DNA of 46,916 nucleotides from Candidatus Uhrbacteria bacterium (GTDB lineage: Bacteria; Patescibacteriota; Patescibacteriia; UBA9934). A program made the position numbers and the translations under genes. Of this stretch, positions 32,401 through 41,403 are shown piece by piece. The stretch lies in NCBI GenBank assembly GCA_943359345.1, contig CALRHE010000005.1, positions 1 to 46,916 on the forward strand. The letters run 5' to 3'. Below the pieces are notes generated by a model, which was not told the DNA's origin, searched no databases, and worked only from the letters and a program-made list of their open reading frames with translations. Positions within the stretch are counted from its first letter, which is position 1; each line of letters opens with the position of its first letter.

Positions 32401-32671
32401 GCGTTTTGGTGAAATGGAAGTCTGGGCACTCGAGGCTTACGGGGCCGCGCATACCCTACAAGAAATTCTTACGATCAAATCCGATGACGTGCCTGGTCGT
32501 GCCAAGGCTTACGAAGCCATTATTAAGGGCGAAGTAATTACCAAGGTAAACATTCCAGAATCTTTCAACGTGCTGATTCGTGAGTTGAAGGGCCTTGGTC
32601 TTGATGTCGAACTACTTAAAAACAACCGCAAGATCGAGTTCGGCGAAGACAAGCCTAACCGCCGCAGCTAA
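29429..32671 (+). CDS. rpoB: RNA polymerase beta subunit
   Basis: 1080 residues from ATG 29429 ([15 protein letters not shown]); the in-frame extension to 29339 lies in the structured leader and has no family match. Landmarks in order: [39 protein letters not shown] (rifampicin-region cluster I), [93 protein letters not shown], and [20 protein letters not shown] near the end. The protein is shorter than the E. coli one (1342), lacking the lineage inserts. There is no rplJL upstream, unlike most bacteria; recA and a structured RNA are there instead. rpoC follows after 11 nt. Confidence 0.98.
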   Translation: MSKTIITQIGDRKAFAAVNTAADLPDLIEIQKSSYDWFLESGIRELFDEISPIKDFIGRDLELSLENYYLDEPKFDEITSRAKNVTFESPLRVKAKLKNLRTNESKEQEIYLGDLPVMTPRGTFIINGVERVVVSQLVRSAGAFFTAEVLRGRRYYGAKIIPNRGAWLEFETDAKNVIWVKIDRKRKVAVTALMRAFGYGDNEEISSLFTDVDIHPTVKYIESTLQKDISSNEEEGLREVYKRIRPGDLATADNARQLIHAMFFKFDRYDLGAVGRYKFNLRFGVANPDDNVTIEELRILSKADLVAIVREIIRLNINQDEPDDVDHLGNRRVRSVGELLQSRFRIGLARMERIVKDRMSTQDIDSLTPGKLINARPVIGAVREFFMSSQLSQFMDQTNPLAELEHKRRLSAMGPGGLSRERAGFEVRDVHTTHYGRICPIATPEGPNIGLVGHLASYARVNPYGFIETPYRKVIKVGGKAQVSDEIVYLNAFTEEKAVTCPATVEIDAKGFIVDEYVEGREQGEPRLVQAKDVEYMDVSTTQIVSVGTALIPFLEHDDATRALMGTNMQRQAVPTVKPQAPLIGTGMERRAALDSGHVLVAEEDGLVTEADGVKITVDYKKRGLVTYKLNKYLRSNNSTAITQRPVIVAGVKVKKGDVMADGPSVQNGELALGQNMLVAFMSWGGYNYEDAVIMSERVVQDDRFTTIHLEHLTLDVRDTKLGPEIVTSDIPNVSEEKLKNLDAEGVIRIGAEVKSGDILVGKITPKGETELSAEEKLLRAIFGEKAREVRDSSLYLEHGRKGKVVDIKVFSREEGDNLPPGVIKSIQVTIADLRKLQAGDKVAGRHGNKGVVSIVVPVEDMPFTEDGRTVDVILTPLGVVSRMNLGQILEVHLGLAADKLGFNVATPVFAGAPDVAIREQLVEAGYPESGQLRLIDGRNGNPFEHPVTVGVMYMLKLNHMVEDKMHQRSIGPYSLITQQPLGGKAQFGGQRFGEMEVWALEAYGAAHTLQEILTIKSDDVPGRAKAYEAIIKGEVITKVNIPESFNVLIRELKGLGLDVELLKNNRKIEFGEDKPNRRS

Positions 32672-32682
32672 GCCAGAGCTAT

Positions 32683-35600
32683 ATGTCAATGAAATTTGAA
32701 ACCCTCAAATCTACGGACTTTGACTCGATCCGTCTCAAGGTGGCCTCGCCGGATGTAGTCCGCAGCTGGTCATACGGCGAAGTCTCAAAGCCGGAAACCA
32801 TCAACTACCGTACCCAGAAGCCTGAAAAGCAAGGTTTGTTTGCTGAAGAAATTTTTGGACCTTCCAAGGACTGGGAGTGTTATTGTGGTAAGTACAAAAA
32901 GATCCGTTATAAGGGCATTGTGTGTGACAAGTGTGGGGTAGAGGTTACCCAGACTTCGGTACGCCGTGAGCGTATGGGCCATATTGAACTGGCCGCTCCC
33001 GTGACCCATATTTGGTTCTTGCGCGGTGTGCCATCAAAGATCGGCACGGTGCTCGACATGAGCGTTCAGCAAATCGAGAAAGTGGTTTATTTTGGCGCTT
33101 TCATTATTACCGATGTTGTCGAGGAAGCCAGGGTCCAAACTCAAGAGCAGGTAAAGGAAGAGTACAAGGCCAAGAAAAAGATGATCGAAGGGGAAGTGAA
33201 GCGTGACATCGTCCGGGCTGAAGAAAAAATGGCCGGCGATAAAGCTGGCCTCAAAGCCGAGCTCAAGCGTATTAATGAGATCGCAGAGGCTAAGCTTGAA
33301 GAGCTCGAGACGGACTTTATTCAGGTCGACAAAGACTTGAAGGAGCTAGCTCCACTTAAGGTCATCAGTGAAGCCACCTACCACGACTGGTCCATGCGTT
33401 ATGGCCATATTTTTGATGCCGGTATTGGTGCCGAAGCTATTGCTAAGCTGTTGGAACGCGTTAACGTTGAAGAGACTATTAAGAAGCTTAATGCCGAGCT
33501 TGTAGAGACCTCTTCTAAAGCCAAGTATGACCGCATCATGCGCCGTTTGAAGTTGTTTAAGGCACTGAACAAGAATACGGTTAATCCGGCCTGGATGATA
33601 ACCCGTGTGTTGCCGGTTATTCCTCCAGATTTGCGCCCGATGGTGCCTTTGGACGGTGGTCGATTTGCGACCTCTGATTTGAACGATCTTTACCGTCGCG
33701 TGATCAACCGTAACAACCGTTTGCGCCGCTTATTTGCTTTGAACGCTCCGGAAGTTATTACCCGCAATGAGAAGCGCATGCTGCAGGAGGCTTGTGACGC
33801 TTTGGTAGATAACTCTGCACGCCAGTCCAAAACAGTAATTGCAGCTACCGGTAAAAAGCGCCAGCTCAAGTCATTGGCTGACATTTTGAAGGGTAAGCAA
33901 GGTCGTTTCCGTCAGAACTTGCTGGGTAAGCGCATCGATTACTCCGGTCGCTCAGTGATTGTAGTTGGTCCTCACCTCAAGTTGTCTGAGTGTGGTATCC
34001 CGAAAAAGATGGCGCTCGAGCTGTTCCGTCCCTTCGTGATCTCTAAGTTGATTGGCCGCGAATATGTTCACAACATTCGTTCAGCCAACCGCTTCATTGA
34101 AAGCGATCGCGCTGAAGTCTGGGACATCCTGGAAGAGGTCACCAAAGACAGTTATGTGCTCTTGAACCGTGCTCCAACTTTGCACCGCTTGGGTATTCAG
34201 GCCTTCCGCCCTAAGTTGATTGAAGGTAAGGCCATCCAAATTCACCCACTTGTGTGTGAAGCCTACAACGCTGACTTCGACGGTGACCAAATGGCTGTGC
34301 ACGTGCCACTAACGGCTGAAGCTCGCCATGAAGCTGAGCACCTAATGTTGTCTATCCGTAACCTCTTGAAGCCGTCTTATGGTGGGCCGGTGGCTACGCC
34401 CGGTAAAGATATCGCTTGGGCCTGTTTCTACTTGACCTCAACGCACACCGAGGCTGATGACAAGAATTTGTTCTCGTTTGCTGATGAGGATGAAGCTGTT
34501 TATGCTCAGGAGGCTGGTGCTATTACGCTTCAGGATTGGATTCGTGTTCAGCGTAGCGGTGAAAATGTGGTCACAACCGTGGGTCGTATCATTGTGAACC
34601 GCATGTTCCCAGACAAGATCGGTTTCCAGAACAAGATTCTAGCCAAAAAGGAACTCGCCAACATTATTCGTGACATTCTTGAGTACTACGGACAAGAGTT
34701 TACGGCTGGTGTCCTTGATGAGCTTAAAGAACTGGGCTTCAAGTACGCCACCGCTTCCGGTTACTCATGGGGTATGGGTGGTCTGCCAGAAGTAACAGGT
34801 AAGAAGGGGCTGATTGAGGAAGGTGATAAGCGTATTCTTGAAGTTGAAAACTACTACTCACAAGGTTTGTTAACGCAAAGTGAGCGTCACAGTCAGATTA
34901 TTAAGATTTGGACCGAAATCAAGGATCGGATTGCTGATCTAGCCAAGTCGTCATTGCCACATACTAGTTCCGCGTACACCATGATCGAGTCTGGCGCGCG
35001 CGGCGCCTGGGGTCAGCTTACTCAGATGATCGGTATGATCGGTTTGAAGAGCTCACCTTCAGGTGACATTATTGAACTTCCGGTGAAATCGTCGTTTAAA
35101 GACGGTGTTTCCGTGCTTGAGTTCTTCATTTCAAGTCACGGTGTGCGTAAGGGTTTGACTGACACGGCTTTGAAGACCGCTAATGCTGGTTATTTGACCC
35201 GGCGTTTGGTGGATGTTGCTCAGGATGTGGTGGTGCGCGAGGTTGATTGTGGCGACGAACAAGGCGTGCTCCTGACTAAGACGGAATCTGATGAAATTGG
35301 TGAAGCCTTGCTGATCCGTATTTTGGGACGCATCACGTTGTCTGATGTCAAACTTCCTGGCGAGCGTAAAGCCATTGTGAAGGCTGGCGATCTGATCACT
35401 GAAGATCATATTCGAGCCCTCAAACAGTCAGGTAAAGAACTGGAAGAAGCTCATGTACGCTCGGTCATGACCTGTAAAATTCGTCGCGGTGTGTGTCAGA
35501 AGTGTTACGGCTATGACTTAGCTCACAACAAGCTAGTTAAGATGGGTACGGCCGTAGGTATTATGGCGGCTCAGTCTATTGGTGAGCCAGGTACTCAGCT

Positions 35601-36711
35601 CACCATGCGTACTTTCCACACGGGTGGCGTGGCAGGTAAAGATATTACCCAGGGTCTGCCACGTGTTGAAGAGCTGTTTGAAGCTCGTTTGCCAAAGCGT
35701 AAAGCGGTCATGAGTGAAGTCTCAGGTAAGGTTGAAATCGAAAAGGCTGCCCGGACCGTGGTTCAGGCAGTGACTGGCAAGGCCATGGTTGATACTACGC
35801 CAGGTCAGAAGATTGTGAAGATTCGTCACGCTGCGGTTGAAGAAAAAAACTTCTTGTTTGGTCGTGGTGGCAAGGCTTTGGTGGAAGACGGCGACAAGAT
35901 TCGTGAAGGTCAGGCTATTGCTGAAAAGACCAAAGGTGAAAAGATCACTGCCGATGTGTCTGGTGTGGCCAAGATCGGTAAGACTAGTGTCATGGTTATT
36001 TACGATGCTGAAAAGATTCGTGAGTACATCATTCCGCACGGTTATACACTCTACGTGAAAGATGGTGATGATGTTTTGGCCGGTGATGCCTTGACCGATG
36101 GTCATTTGGACCTTCAGGCCCTGTTTAAGGCCAAGGGTCAAGATGCTGTGCAGAAGTACTTATCTAAAGAAATGCAGTTCATTTACTCTTCACAAGGTCA
36201 AAAACTCAATAACAAGCACATTGAAGTCATCATTCGCCAGATGTTTAGCCGCGTGCGCGTGGATGACCCAGGTGATACTGATCTGCTTCCAGGTGAAGTT
36301 ATAGAAAAGGCTACCTTGCTCGATGAGCAGGATCGGATTGGCGCCATAAACGGTAAGTTGTCTGGTTTTGAGCCGTTACTCCTTGGCGTGACGAAGGTTT
36401 CGTTGTCTACTGAAAGTTGGTTGTCATCGGCGTCTTTCCAGGAAACCGCCCGGGTGCTGATTAACGCTGCGGTTACCGGCAAGGTTGACGAGCTAACAGG
36501 TTTGAAGGAGAACGTGATCATTGGCCGCTTAATTCCAGCGGGTACTGGTTTCCCGGGAAATGAAGTGGTCATTGATTATCCTAAGAAAGCTTACGAACCT
36601 GTGGCCGCTGCTTTGACTCCGATTATCGAAGCTGAAATCAAAGTTGAAGGGCCGCAGACGGGTACCGCAGCTCTTGAAGACACGTCGCCGGCTGTAGACA
36701 AGGTTGAATAA
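32683..36711 (+). CDS. rpoC: RNA polymerase beta' subunit
   Basis: 1342 residues. The N-terminal zinc site reads CYCGKYKKIRYKGIVCDKCG. A lysine/glutamate coiled-coil insertion covers about residues 140-225. The catalytic loop YNADFDGDQMAVHVPL carries the three magnesium-binding aspartates (near nt 34264). The bridge-helix and trigger-loop region includes GLTDTALKTANAGYLTRRLV. The second zinc site has the cysteines of CKIRRGVCQKCYGYDL, followed by GTAVGIMAAQSIGEPGTQLT and MRTFHTGGVAGKDITQGLPR. The C-terminus adds an acidic tail. The start lies 11 nt after rpoB with no strong SD. A terminator follows at 36721-36741. Confidence 0.98.
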   Translation: MSMKFETLKSTDFDSIRLKVASPDVVRSWSYGEVSKPETINYRTQKPEKQGLFAEEIFGPSKDWECYCGKYKKIRYKGIVCDKCGVEVTQTSVRRERMGHIELAAPVTHIWFLRGVPSKIGTVLDMSVQQIEKVVYFGAFIITDVVEEARVQTQEQVKEEYKAKKKMIEGEVKRDIVRAEEKMAGDKAGLKAELKRINEIAEAKLEELETDFIQVDKDLKELAPLKVISEATYHDWSMRYGHIFDAGIGAEAIAKLLERVNVEETIKKLNAELVETSSKAKYDRIMRRLKLFKALNKNTVNPAWMITRVLPVIPPDLRPMVPLDGGRFATSDLNDLYRRVINRNNRLRRLFALNAPEVITRNEKRMLQEACDALVDNSARQSKTVIAATGKKRQLKSLADILKGKQGRFRQNLLGKRIDYSGRSVIVVGPHLKLSECGIPKKMALELFRPFVISKLIGREYVHNIRSANRFIESDRAEVWDILEEVTKDSYVLLNRAPTLHRLGIQAFRPKLIEGKAIQIHPLVCEAYNADFDGDQMAVHVPLTAEARHEAEHLMLSIRNLLKPSYGGPVATPGKDIAWACFYLTSTHTEADDKNLFSFADEDEAVYAQEAGAITLQDWIRVQRSGENVVTTVGRIIVNRMFPDKIGFQNKILAKKELANIIRDILEYYGQEFTAGVLDELKELGFKYATASGYSWGMGGLPEVTGKKGLIEEGDKRILEVENYYSQGLLTQSERHSQIIKIWTEIKDRIADLAKSSLPHTSSAYTMIESGARGAWGQLTQMIGMIGLKSSPSGDIIELPVKSSFKDGVSVLEFFISSHGVRKGLTDTALKTANAGYLTRRLVDVAQDVVVREVDCGDEQGVLLTKTESDEIGEALLIRILGRITLSDVKLPGERKAIVKAGDLITEDHIRALKQSGKELEEAHVRSVMTCKIRRGVCQKCYGYDLAHNKLVKMGTAVGIMAAQSIGEPGTQLTMRTFHTGGVAGKDITQGLPRVEELFEARLPKRKAVMSEVSGKVEIEKAARTVVQAVTGKAMVDTTPGQKIVKIRHAAVEEKNFLFGRGGKALVEDGDKIREGQAIAEKTKGEKITADVSGVAKIGKTSVMVIYDAEKIREYIIPHGYTLYVKDGDDVLAGDALTDGHLDLQALFKAKGQDAVQKYLSKEMQFIYSSQGQKLNNKHIEVIIRQMFSRVRVDDPGDTDLLPGEVIEKATLLDEQDRIGAINGKLSGFEPLLLGVTKVSLSTESWLSSASFQETARVLINAAVTGKVDELTGLKENVIIGRLIPAGTGFPGNEVVIDYPKKAYEPVAAALTPIIEAEIKVEGPQTGTAALEDTSPAVDKVE

Positions 36712-36720
36712 GCAAACACC

Positions 36721-36750
36721 AACGAGCCGTCAGGGCTCGTTTGTGTTTGT
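36721..36750 (+). terminator. rpoC terminator
   Basis: AACGAGCC (36721-36728) / GGCTCGTT (36734-36741) hairpin with a 5-nt loop, then TGTGTTTGT; the flanking CAAACAC/GTGTTTG extends the pairing. Confidence 0.85.
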
Positions 36751-36764
36751 GATAGCATACTGGC

Positions 36765-37265
36765 ATGCTAAAAATTGTTCCCAAACGTATTCTCGGTATT
36801 GATCCAGGCTATGCTCGCCTGGGGTTTGGGGTGATCGATAGGAACGAATGCGGAGAGCTAATTTATGGCACCTGTGGCGTGATTACTACCTCACCGGGTG
36901 CTGCCATGCCTGACCGGCTATTGGAAATCGCCAACGATCTCCAGAGCCTGATAGCTAAACATAAGCCAGAACTCATAGTCCTTGAAGAATTGTTTTTTGG
37001 ACAAAACACCACCACTGGGTTAAAGGTTGCTGAGGTGCGTGGAGTCATTCAACTCTTAGCGGCTGAGGCGCATGTGGCTAGTGTTGAAGTCAAGCCGGTT
37101 GAAGTCAAGTTGGCAGTCACAGGGGATGGCCATGCCGACAAGGCACAAATGCAAAAAATGATTACGCTCCTTTTAAAACTAGACCACAAACCCTCACCCG
37201 ATGACGCGGCTGATGCCTTGGCAATTGCCTGGGCGGGGGAGGGTAAATATCGGCTTACGCAGTAG
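36765..37265 (+). CDS. ruvC: Holliday junction resolvase RuvC
   Basis: 166 residues (usual ~170). This RNase H-fold endonuclease cuts Holliday junctions with RuvAB. Catalytic acids are visible: Asp in RILGIDPGYARLGFGVI, Glu in LIVLEELFFGQNTTTG, and the paired aspartates in KPSPDDAADALAIAWA. The G-L-K-V-A-E-V-R-G segment after the Glu is also typical. TAGCAT or CATACT lies only a few nt before the ATG, so the mRNA may be leaderless. ruvA and ruvB are not in the window. The lysozyme-like gene begins shortly after the stop and has its own -10. Confidence 0.96.
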   Translation: MLKIVPKRILGIDPGYARLGFGVIDRNECGELIYGTCGVITTSPGAAMPDRLLEIANDLQSLIAKHKPELIVLEELFFGQNTTTGLKVAEVRGVIQLLAAEAHVASVEVKPVEVKLAVTGDGHADKAQMQKMITLLLKLDHKPSPDDAADALAIAWAGEGKYRLTQ

Positions 37266-37271
37266 GCTCAA

Positions 37272-37280
37272 TGCTATACT
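37272..37280 (+). promoter_or_regulatory. Extended -10 promoter of the lysozyme-like gene
   Basis: TGCTATACT ends 11 nt before ATG 37292. It lies inside the in-frame sequence upstream of that ATG, arguing against a start at 37271. Confidence 0.5.
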
Positions 37281-37291
37281 TTGCCCAAAGT

Positions 37292-37744
37292 ATGGTCCGG
37301 AAAAAGCCAAAAAATCACTGGCGCGCCGCCATCACCGTAGCGATTTCAAGTTCATTGCTTTCCATCAACATGGCTGGCCTGTTTTTATTGCAGTTCAACC
37401 CGTTTCAGCCACAGCCATTTGTGCCACCCACACCACCACGTGAGTATTTAGCAGCCGAATGTGAAAAACTGGGTTATGACTGTTTGCTGTTAGACACGAT
37501 CGCTTTTTGCGAGAGTAGTTGGCACATGGTCAAGAACTCTTCGTCCTCGGCCTTTGGTTACTTTCAAATTATTGACGGCACTGAGCAGACCACTCCGCAA
37601 TATGCTGACGGTCAACGTAAGTACGATCCCTACACCAATATCGATATGGCTCTGTACCTGTATGGTAAACGTGGCTCAAATCCTTGGAATGAATCGCGGG
37701 GTTGCTGGCAGTGGCGTTATCGACAGGCCTTGCGATCTGAATAG
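37292..37744 (+). CDS. Small exported lysozyme/lytic-transglycosylase-like protein
   Basis: 150 residues from ATG 37292 (MVRKKPKNHWRAAITVAISS). A basic N-terminus and one hydrophobic segment (ITVAISSSLLSINMAGLFLL) serve as a signal anchor, followed by a Pro/Phe-rich spacer. The catalytic-like domain reads DTIAFCESSWHMVKNSSSSA-FGYFQIIDGT, with Glu in CESSW at the place of the catalytic glutamate of SLT/RPF lysozyme folds, and the GYFQI strand typical of them. Then DPYTNIDMALYLYGKRG and a closing GCW. Two or three cysteines could form a disulfide outside the membrane. It would cut peptidoglycan of its own wall or of a neighbouring cell. Confidence 0.8.
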   Translation: MVRKKPKNHWRAAITVAISSSLLSINMAGLFLLQFNPFQPQPFVPPTPPREYLAAECEKLGYDCLLLDTIAFCESSWHMVKNSSSSAFGYFQIIDGTEQTTPQYADGQRKYDPYTNIDMALYLYGKRGSNPWNESRGCWQWRYRQALRSE

Positions 37745-37776
37745 AAAAAGCACTGACCTTGTGTTAGTGTCAAACA

Positions 37777-37901
37777 GAAAACGACTTTATTCGCGACGAG
37801 TTTGGATGAACGGGAAAGAAATTTTTGAGGCGTAGATAAGTCTACGGTGAGAAAATTTCAGGGACCCGTGAGTCCGAAATCGGCCGAATAAAGTCGTTTT
37901 C
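37777..37901 (+). repeat. Nested-hairpin repeat, copy C
   Basis: Perfect 17-bp outer arms, GAAAACGACTTTATTCG (37777-37793) and its complement (37885-37901), the latter ending 2 nt from the CCA end of tRNA-Gly. Inside: TTTGGATGAACGGGA, CGGG/CCCG pairing, GAAATTTT/AAAATTTC, the core GAGGCGTAG-ataagt-CTACGGTG, then CAGGGACCCGTGAGTCC. With the A/T tracts in its arms it can serve as a terminator for both the lysozyme-like gene (+) and tRNA-Gly (-). Confidence 0.88.
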
Positions 37902-37903
37902 TC

Positions 37904-37978
37904 TGGAGCGGGCAGTGGGAGTCGAACCCACATCATGAGTTTGGAAAACTCAGATAATAACCGCTATACGATGCCCGC
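37904..37978 (-). tRNA. tRNA-Gly (TCC)
   Basis: On the minus strand: acceptor GCGGGCA/TGCCCGC, D arm with AGCGGTT, anticodon stem TGAGT/ACTCA around TTTCCAA (anticodon TCC, reads GGA), T arm GTGGG-TTCGACT-CCCAC, discriminator T and encoded CCA (37904-37906). It lies 14 nt after the DHH phosphoesterase stop on the same strand, so it may be co-transcribed with it. Confidence 0.95.
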
Positions 37979-37992
37979 ACGGCAATAATTTA

Positions 37993-38973
37993 TCAGACTA
38001 CTGGGATTTTTTCAACTACCCAACGGCCGTCTTTTTCCATCAGCTTGGAGTTAGGGATTTTGAAGCCAGCCGCCAGTTTGTGGCCACCGCCACCGTATTT
38101 TTCAGCAGCGAGTTTGGCAACGTCACGGCCACGGCTACGCATTGAACCTTTGACTGAGCCGTCGTCGGTTTCTCGATAAACGACTACGACCTCATGTTGG
38201 GTATCCAGCATGGCGTGCAGGAAACCAGAAATACCGCTTACGTCTTCCTCGGTGCCCTGGAATTTTTCAATATCCGCTTTCATGATGACCGTAGCGGTAG
38301 CATCAAACGTAGTGTCATGGTAAAGGCGCTCCATTGCCAAGCCCCACAACTTTAAGGCGGAGACGGATTTATTCATGAGGTTGTGACGAACTATTTCTGG
38401 AAGTTGTGCCCCGAGTTTTACCAGCTCAGCTGAGGCGTCGAGGGCGTCGGTTGTAGTGTTTGGTGTTGAGAACAGCACCGTATCGGTACAAATACCGGTC
38501 AGGATGCATTGGGCCGCTTCGGGGGAGATCGACCAGTCAGTCGACTTCAAAAAACGCCAAACTACGTCGGCTGTTGAAGCTGCTTTGGGCTCGACGACGT
38601 TGACGGTGCCGTACATGGGATTCGTGGAGTGATGGTCGAACGAGATCAACGGCACTTTATGCGGCATGGTTGGCAAGAGTTTCTTGATGTACTCGCCGTC
38701 TGAGCAGTCACAGATGATCACAAGATCGATGGTGGACTCTAAAAAGACCTCGATATCACGACGGATGACATCGACACGGGGGAGGTATTTGAAGGTATTT
38801 GGGAGTGGCTTAGGGGAGAAGACCTCGACCCGCTTACCAATATCGGCTAACACGTGAAAAAGCCCCATGGTTGAACCCATGGTATCGCCATCAATCCGTT
38901 CATCGGTCAAAAGCAAAATATGCTCGGCTTTGGAGATGTGTTCTTGGACTTTTTCGTATAAAAGTGAGGGCAT
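37993..38973 (-). CDS. DHH/DHHA1 phosphoesterase (NrnA-like)
   Basis: 326 residues. The DHH domain includes ILLLTDERIDGDTMGSTMGL (motif I, usually HxDxDxxGS; here the His is replaced, ERIDGD), VIICDCSDG (motif II), and LISFDHHSTNP (motif III). The DHHA1 domain ends with KYGGGGHKLAAGFKI, the substrate-binding GGGH loop. Such proteins degrade short oligoribonucleotides, pAp or cyclic dinucleotide products. The change at the first metal-binding His is worth noting, although Asp residues remain. It has its own promoter (38987-39015), divergent from smc. tRNA-Gly follows on the same strand. Confidence 0.9.
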   Translation of the reverse strand: MPSLLYEKVQEHISKAEHILLLTDERIDGDTMGSTMGLFHVLADIGKRVEVFSPKPLPNTFKYLPRVDVIRRDIEVFLESTIDLVIICDCSDGEYIKKLLPTMPHKVPLISFDHHSTNPMYGTVNVVEPKAASTADVVWRFLKSTDWSISPEAAQCILTGICTDTVLFSTPNTTTDALDASAELVKLGAQLPEIVRHNLMNKSVSALKLWGLAMERLYHDTTFDATATVIMKADIEKFQGTEEDVSGISGFLHAMLDTQHEVVVVYRETDDGSVKGSMRSRGRDVAKLAAEKYGGGGHKLAAGFKIPNSKLMEKDGRWVVEKIPVV

Positions 38974-38986
38974 AGGCTAATGGGTT

Positions 38987-39015
38987 AGTTTAGCCTGGGT
39001 TTGAGTAATGGTCAA
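38987..39015 (-). promoter_or_regulatory. Promoter of the DHH gene
   Basis: On the minus strand: TTGACC (39010-39015), exact 17-nt spacer, TAAACT (38987-38992). It is back to back with the smc promoter; the two -35 boxes are 2 nt apart. Confidence 0.6.
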
Positions 39016-39017
39016 GC

Positions 39018-39047
39018 TTGGCCCAAGTACGATTTTTAGGTTAGAAT
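39018..39047 (+). promoter_or_regulatory. Promoter of smc
   Basis: TTGGCC (39018-39023), 18-nt spacer, TAGAAT (39042-39047), ending 10 nt before the smc ATG, so the leader would be only a few nt. Confidence 0.5.
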
Positions 39048-39057
39048 AGGGCCATCT

Positions 39058-41367
39058 ATGCATCTCCAGCGTCTTGAGGTTCAGGGCTTTAAAACTTTTG
39101 CCAAAAAAACGACTCTCGAGTTTGCTGCGCCTAAGGCTGGGCTAAATCCTCTGACCGTGGTGGTTGGCCCCAACGGTTCTGGGAAATCCAACCTGTCTGA
39201 TGCTATTCGCTGGTGTTTGGGTGAACAATCAATGAAACAACTCCGTGGTAAAGAATCGCAGGATATTATTTTTTCTGGTTCCGAAGGCAGGGGCCGCGCT
39301 AATTTTGCTGAAGTGACGTTGACCTTTAACAATGAAGACAAGAGCATGTCCACCATTGAGGCGGCCGAGGTTACAATTACGCGACGACTTTATCGTGACG
39401 GCGAATCTAGCTACATGATGCAAGGTGCTGAGGTCAGGCTCGCCGACATCCAGCTGGCTCTTGCAGAGGCTGGGGTAGGGCAACGCTCGTATGCTGTTAT
39501 CGGCCAGGGCATGGTAGATCATATTTTGACCTCGTCACCTGAAGAGCGAAAGATTTTTTTCGATGACGCTACCGGTGTGCGTGGGCTCCAGATTCGTCGC
39601 CATCAATCCATGCTCAAGCTTGAGCGCTCGGCTAAAAACTTGTCAGATGTTGAAATGTTGCTTCAAGAACTTGAACCTAGATTGAATTTACTGCGACGCC
39701 AAGTGAAGCGTCTGAATGAACGCGAACAAGTTGAAATTGAGCTAAAAACCTTGTCGCTGAGCTATTTTGGGACTCAGTATTGGAATTTGCAGGATGAAAA
39801 AGCCGAGATCGATGTTCGCATAAAGACGGCCACGGTCAAGGTCGATCAGAAAAAGTCCGAGCTCGCCGCTGGTGACGCTAAGCTAACTGAGATGGAGAGG
39901 GCTGAGGCCGGAAAGTCAGCCAGCGTGAGTGGCGTGCAAGAATTTCAGACTGCTTACAAGCAGGCGCAGGAAGAATTGGCGGCCGCTCGTAAGGCTCATT
40001 TTGCCATCGAGCGTGAGATCGAGCTCGCCAAAGTACGTGCTCAGTCATCCTGGGCACCCTTGCCGTTGATCGACATTATCGGCGAAGTAAAGGAGCTCGC
40101 GAGCGTGCACGAACGCCTGTTGTCAGCCTTGCGGAGAGTAAAAGCGCTTGAGGAGCTCGACGCTATCGTGAAGGAGATTGAATCGGCTCATGGACGTTCT
40201 TCCAAGCTGCGTGATCGCTTGATTAAGCCGAATCCTGAGGATATTAAGGCTGATCCTAAGCTGAAGGTTGATCTCGACCAGGCTAACGCCTCAATCAGGT
40301 CTGCTGAGACCAAGGTCAAAGAGGCTGAGGCAGCCATGGACGCCAAGGCCAAAGAGTCGACAGCCTCGAAGAGCGAAGTTTTTGCCTTCCAGAGATCGTT
40401 GCGCCAACTCCAAGCCGAGGTGATGCAGCTTGAAAACGAGCGCAACTCACACAGTGTTGAACTGGCGCGTATCGAAACTCGCATCGAGTCAGTCATGGTC
40501 GAGTCACGCGATACCATTGGCGACAAGGCCACGGGTTTCGTGATCGAAAAGGCTCCTGAAATCCGAGCTGAGAATACCCAAGAGCTCCATGACAAGATGG
40601 TGCGGGTTCGCCATCAGCTTGAAATGATTGGAGGTATCGACCCCGAGGTCGTGAAAGAACATTCGGAAGTCGATGGGCGCTTTACGTTCTTGTCGACCCA
40701 GGTTTCCGATCTACGTTCCGCCATCGCTTCGACCGAAAAGATCGTTGATGAGCTCGATAGCGAGATCCGTTCGCAGTCAGAACGTGCTTTCAAGGTCATT
40801 AATGAGCAGTTCCAGAAATATTTCAAAATTTTGTTTGGCGGCGGCAGCTGCTCGCTTGTCAAAATGAGTGAAGATGACATTCAGATTGAAACCAAAGTGG
40901 CTCTTGACCGGGCCATGGAGGAGGTGGCTGAGGAGTATAACAAGGAAGATGAGGAATCGCTCGAGGCGATCACCAAGCGTGTTGCCAGTCGTAAGGATGC
41001 AGTGGCCGGTATCGACATTCAGGCGACGCCACCAGGCAAAAAACTCAAGGCGCTCAACCTGCTTTCCGGTGGTGAGCGGGCCTTGACGTCGATTGCCTTA
41101 TTGTCGGCTATTATGGAGACCAATCCCTCGCCATTTGTGGTGCTCGACGAGGTTGACGCTGCCCTGGATGAAGCCAACACGGTTCGTTTTGCCAATATTT
41201 TGAACGAGCTACGCGTGCACACGCAATTTATCGTCATAACCCATAACCGAGCCACCATGGAGAAGGCCGATACGCTGTACGGTGTAACGATGGGGGACGA
41301 GGGTGTCAGCTCGCTCTTATCAGTGAAGCTTGAAGATATCGGCGAGGGCGGAACGGCACGCCGCTAG
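39058..41367 (+). CDS. smc: Short SMC-like chromosome segregation ATPase without canonical hinge
   Basis: 769 residues against ~1180 for typical bacterial SMC. The head is complete: LQRLEVQGFKTFAKKT, Walker A VVGPNGSGKSNLSDAIRWCLGEQS, Q-loop region RGRANFAEVTL, and at the C-terminus LNLLSGGERALTSIALL (near residue 667) with Walker B PFVVLDEVDAALDEAN and a D-loop. Coiled-coil sequence joins the two halves, but the central ~150-residue hinge with its GxxG motifs is not recognisable. Only a short hydrophobic stretch, SWAPLPLIDIIGEVKEL (about residue 330-346), interrupts the coils. The arms would be short and dimerisation atypical. It is divergent from the DHH gene. Confidence 0.9.
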   Translation: MHLQRLEVQGFKTFAKKTTLEFAAPKAGLNPLTVVVGPNGSGKSNLSDAIRWCLGEQSMKQLRGKESQDIIFSGSEGRGRANFAEVTLTFNNEDKSMSTIEAAEVTITRRLYRDGESSYMMQGAEVRLADIQLALAEAGVGQRSYAVIGQGMVDHILTSSPEERKIFFDDATGVRGLQIRRHQSMLKLERSAKNLSDVEMLLQELEPRLNLLRRQVKRLNEREQVEIELKTLSLSYFGTQYWNLQDEKAEIDVRIKTATVKVDQKKSELAAGDAKLTEMERAEAGKSASVSGVQEFQTAYKQAQEELAAARKAHFAIEREIELAKVRAQSSWAPLPLIDIIGEVKELASVHERLLSALRRVKALEELDAIVKEIESAHGRSSKLRDRLIKPNPEDIKADPKLKVDLDQANASIRSAETKVKEAEAAMDAKAKESTASKSEVFAFQRSLRQLQAEVMQLENERNSHSVELARIETRIESVMVESRDTIGDKATGFVIEKAPEIRAENTQELHDKMVRVRHQLEMIGGIDPEVVKEHSEVDGRFTFLSTQVSDLRSAIASTEKIVDELDSEIRSQSERAFKVINEQFQKYFKILFGGGSCSLVKMSEDDIQIETKVALDRAMEEVAEEYNKEDEESLEAITKRVASRKDAVAGIDIQATPPGKKLKALNLLSGGERALTSIALLSAIMETNPSPFVVLDEVDAALDEANTVRFANILNELRVHTQFIVITHNRATMEKADTLYGVTMGDEGVSSLLSVKLEDIGEGGTARR

Positions 41368-41384
41368 CCATTTCGAATGGTTTC

Positions 41385-41393
41385 TGCTAAACT
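41385..41393 (+). promoter_or_regulatory. Extended -10 promoter of the methyltransferase gene
   Basis: TGCTAAACT ends 10 nt before ATG 41404. It lies inside an in-frame extension that begins at ATG 41377, so 41404 is the favoured start. Confidence 0.45.
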
Positions 41394-41403
41394 GTCAGGT
41401 CTT

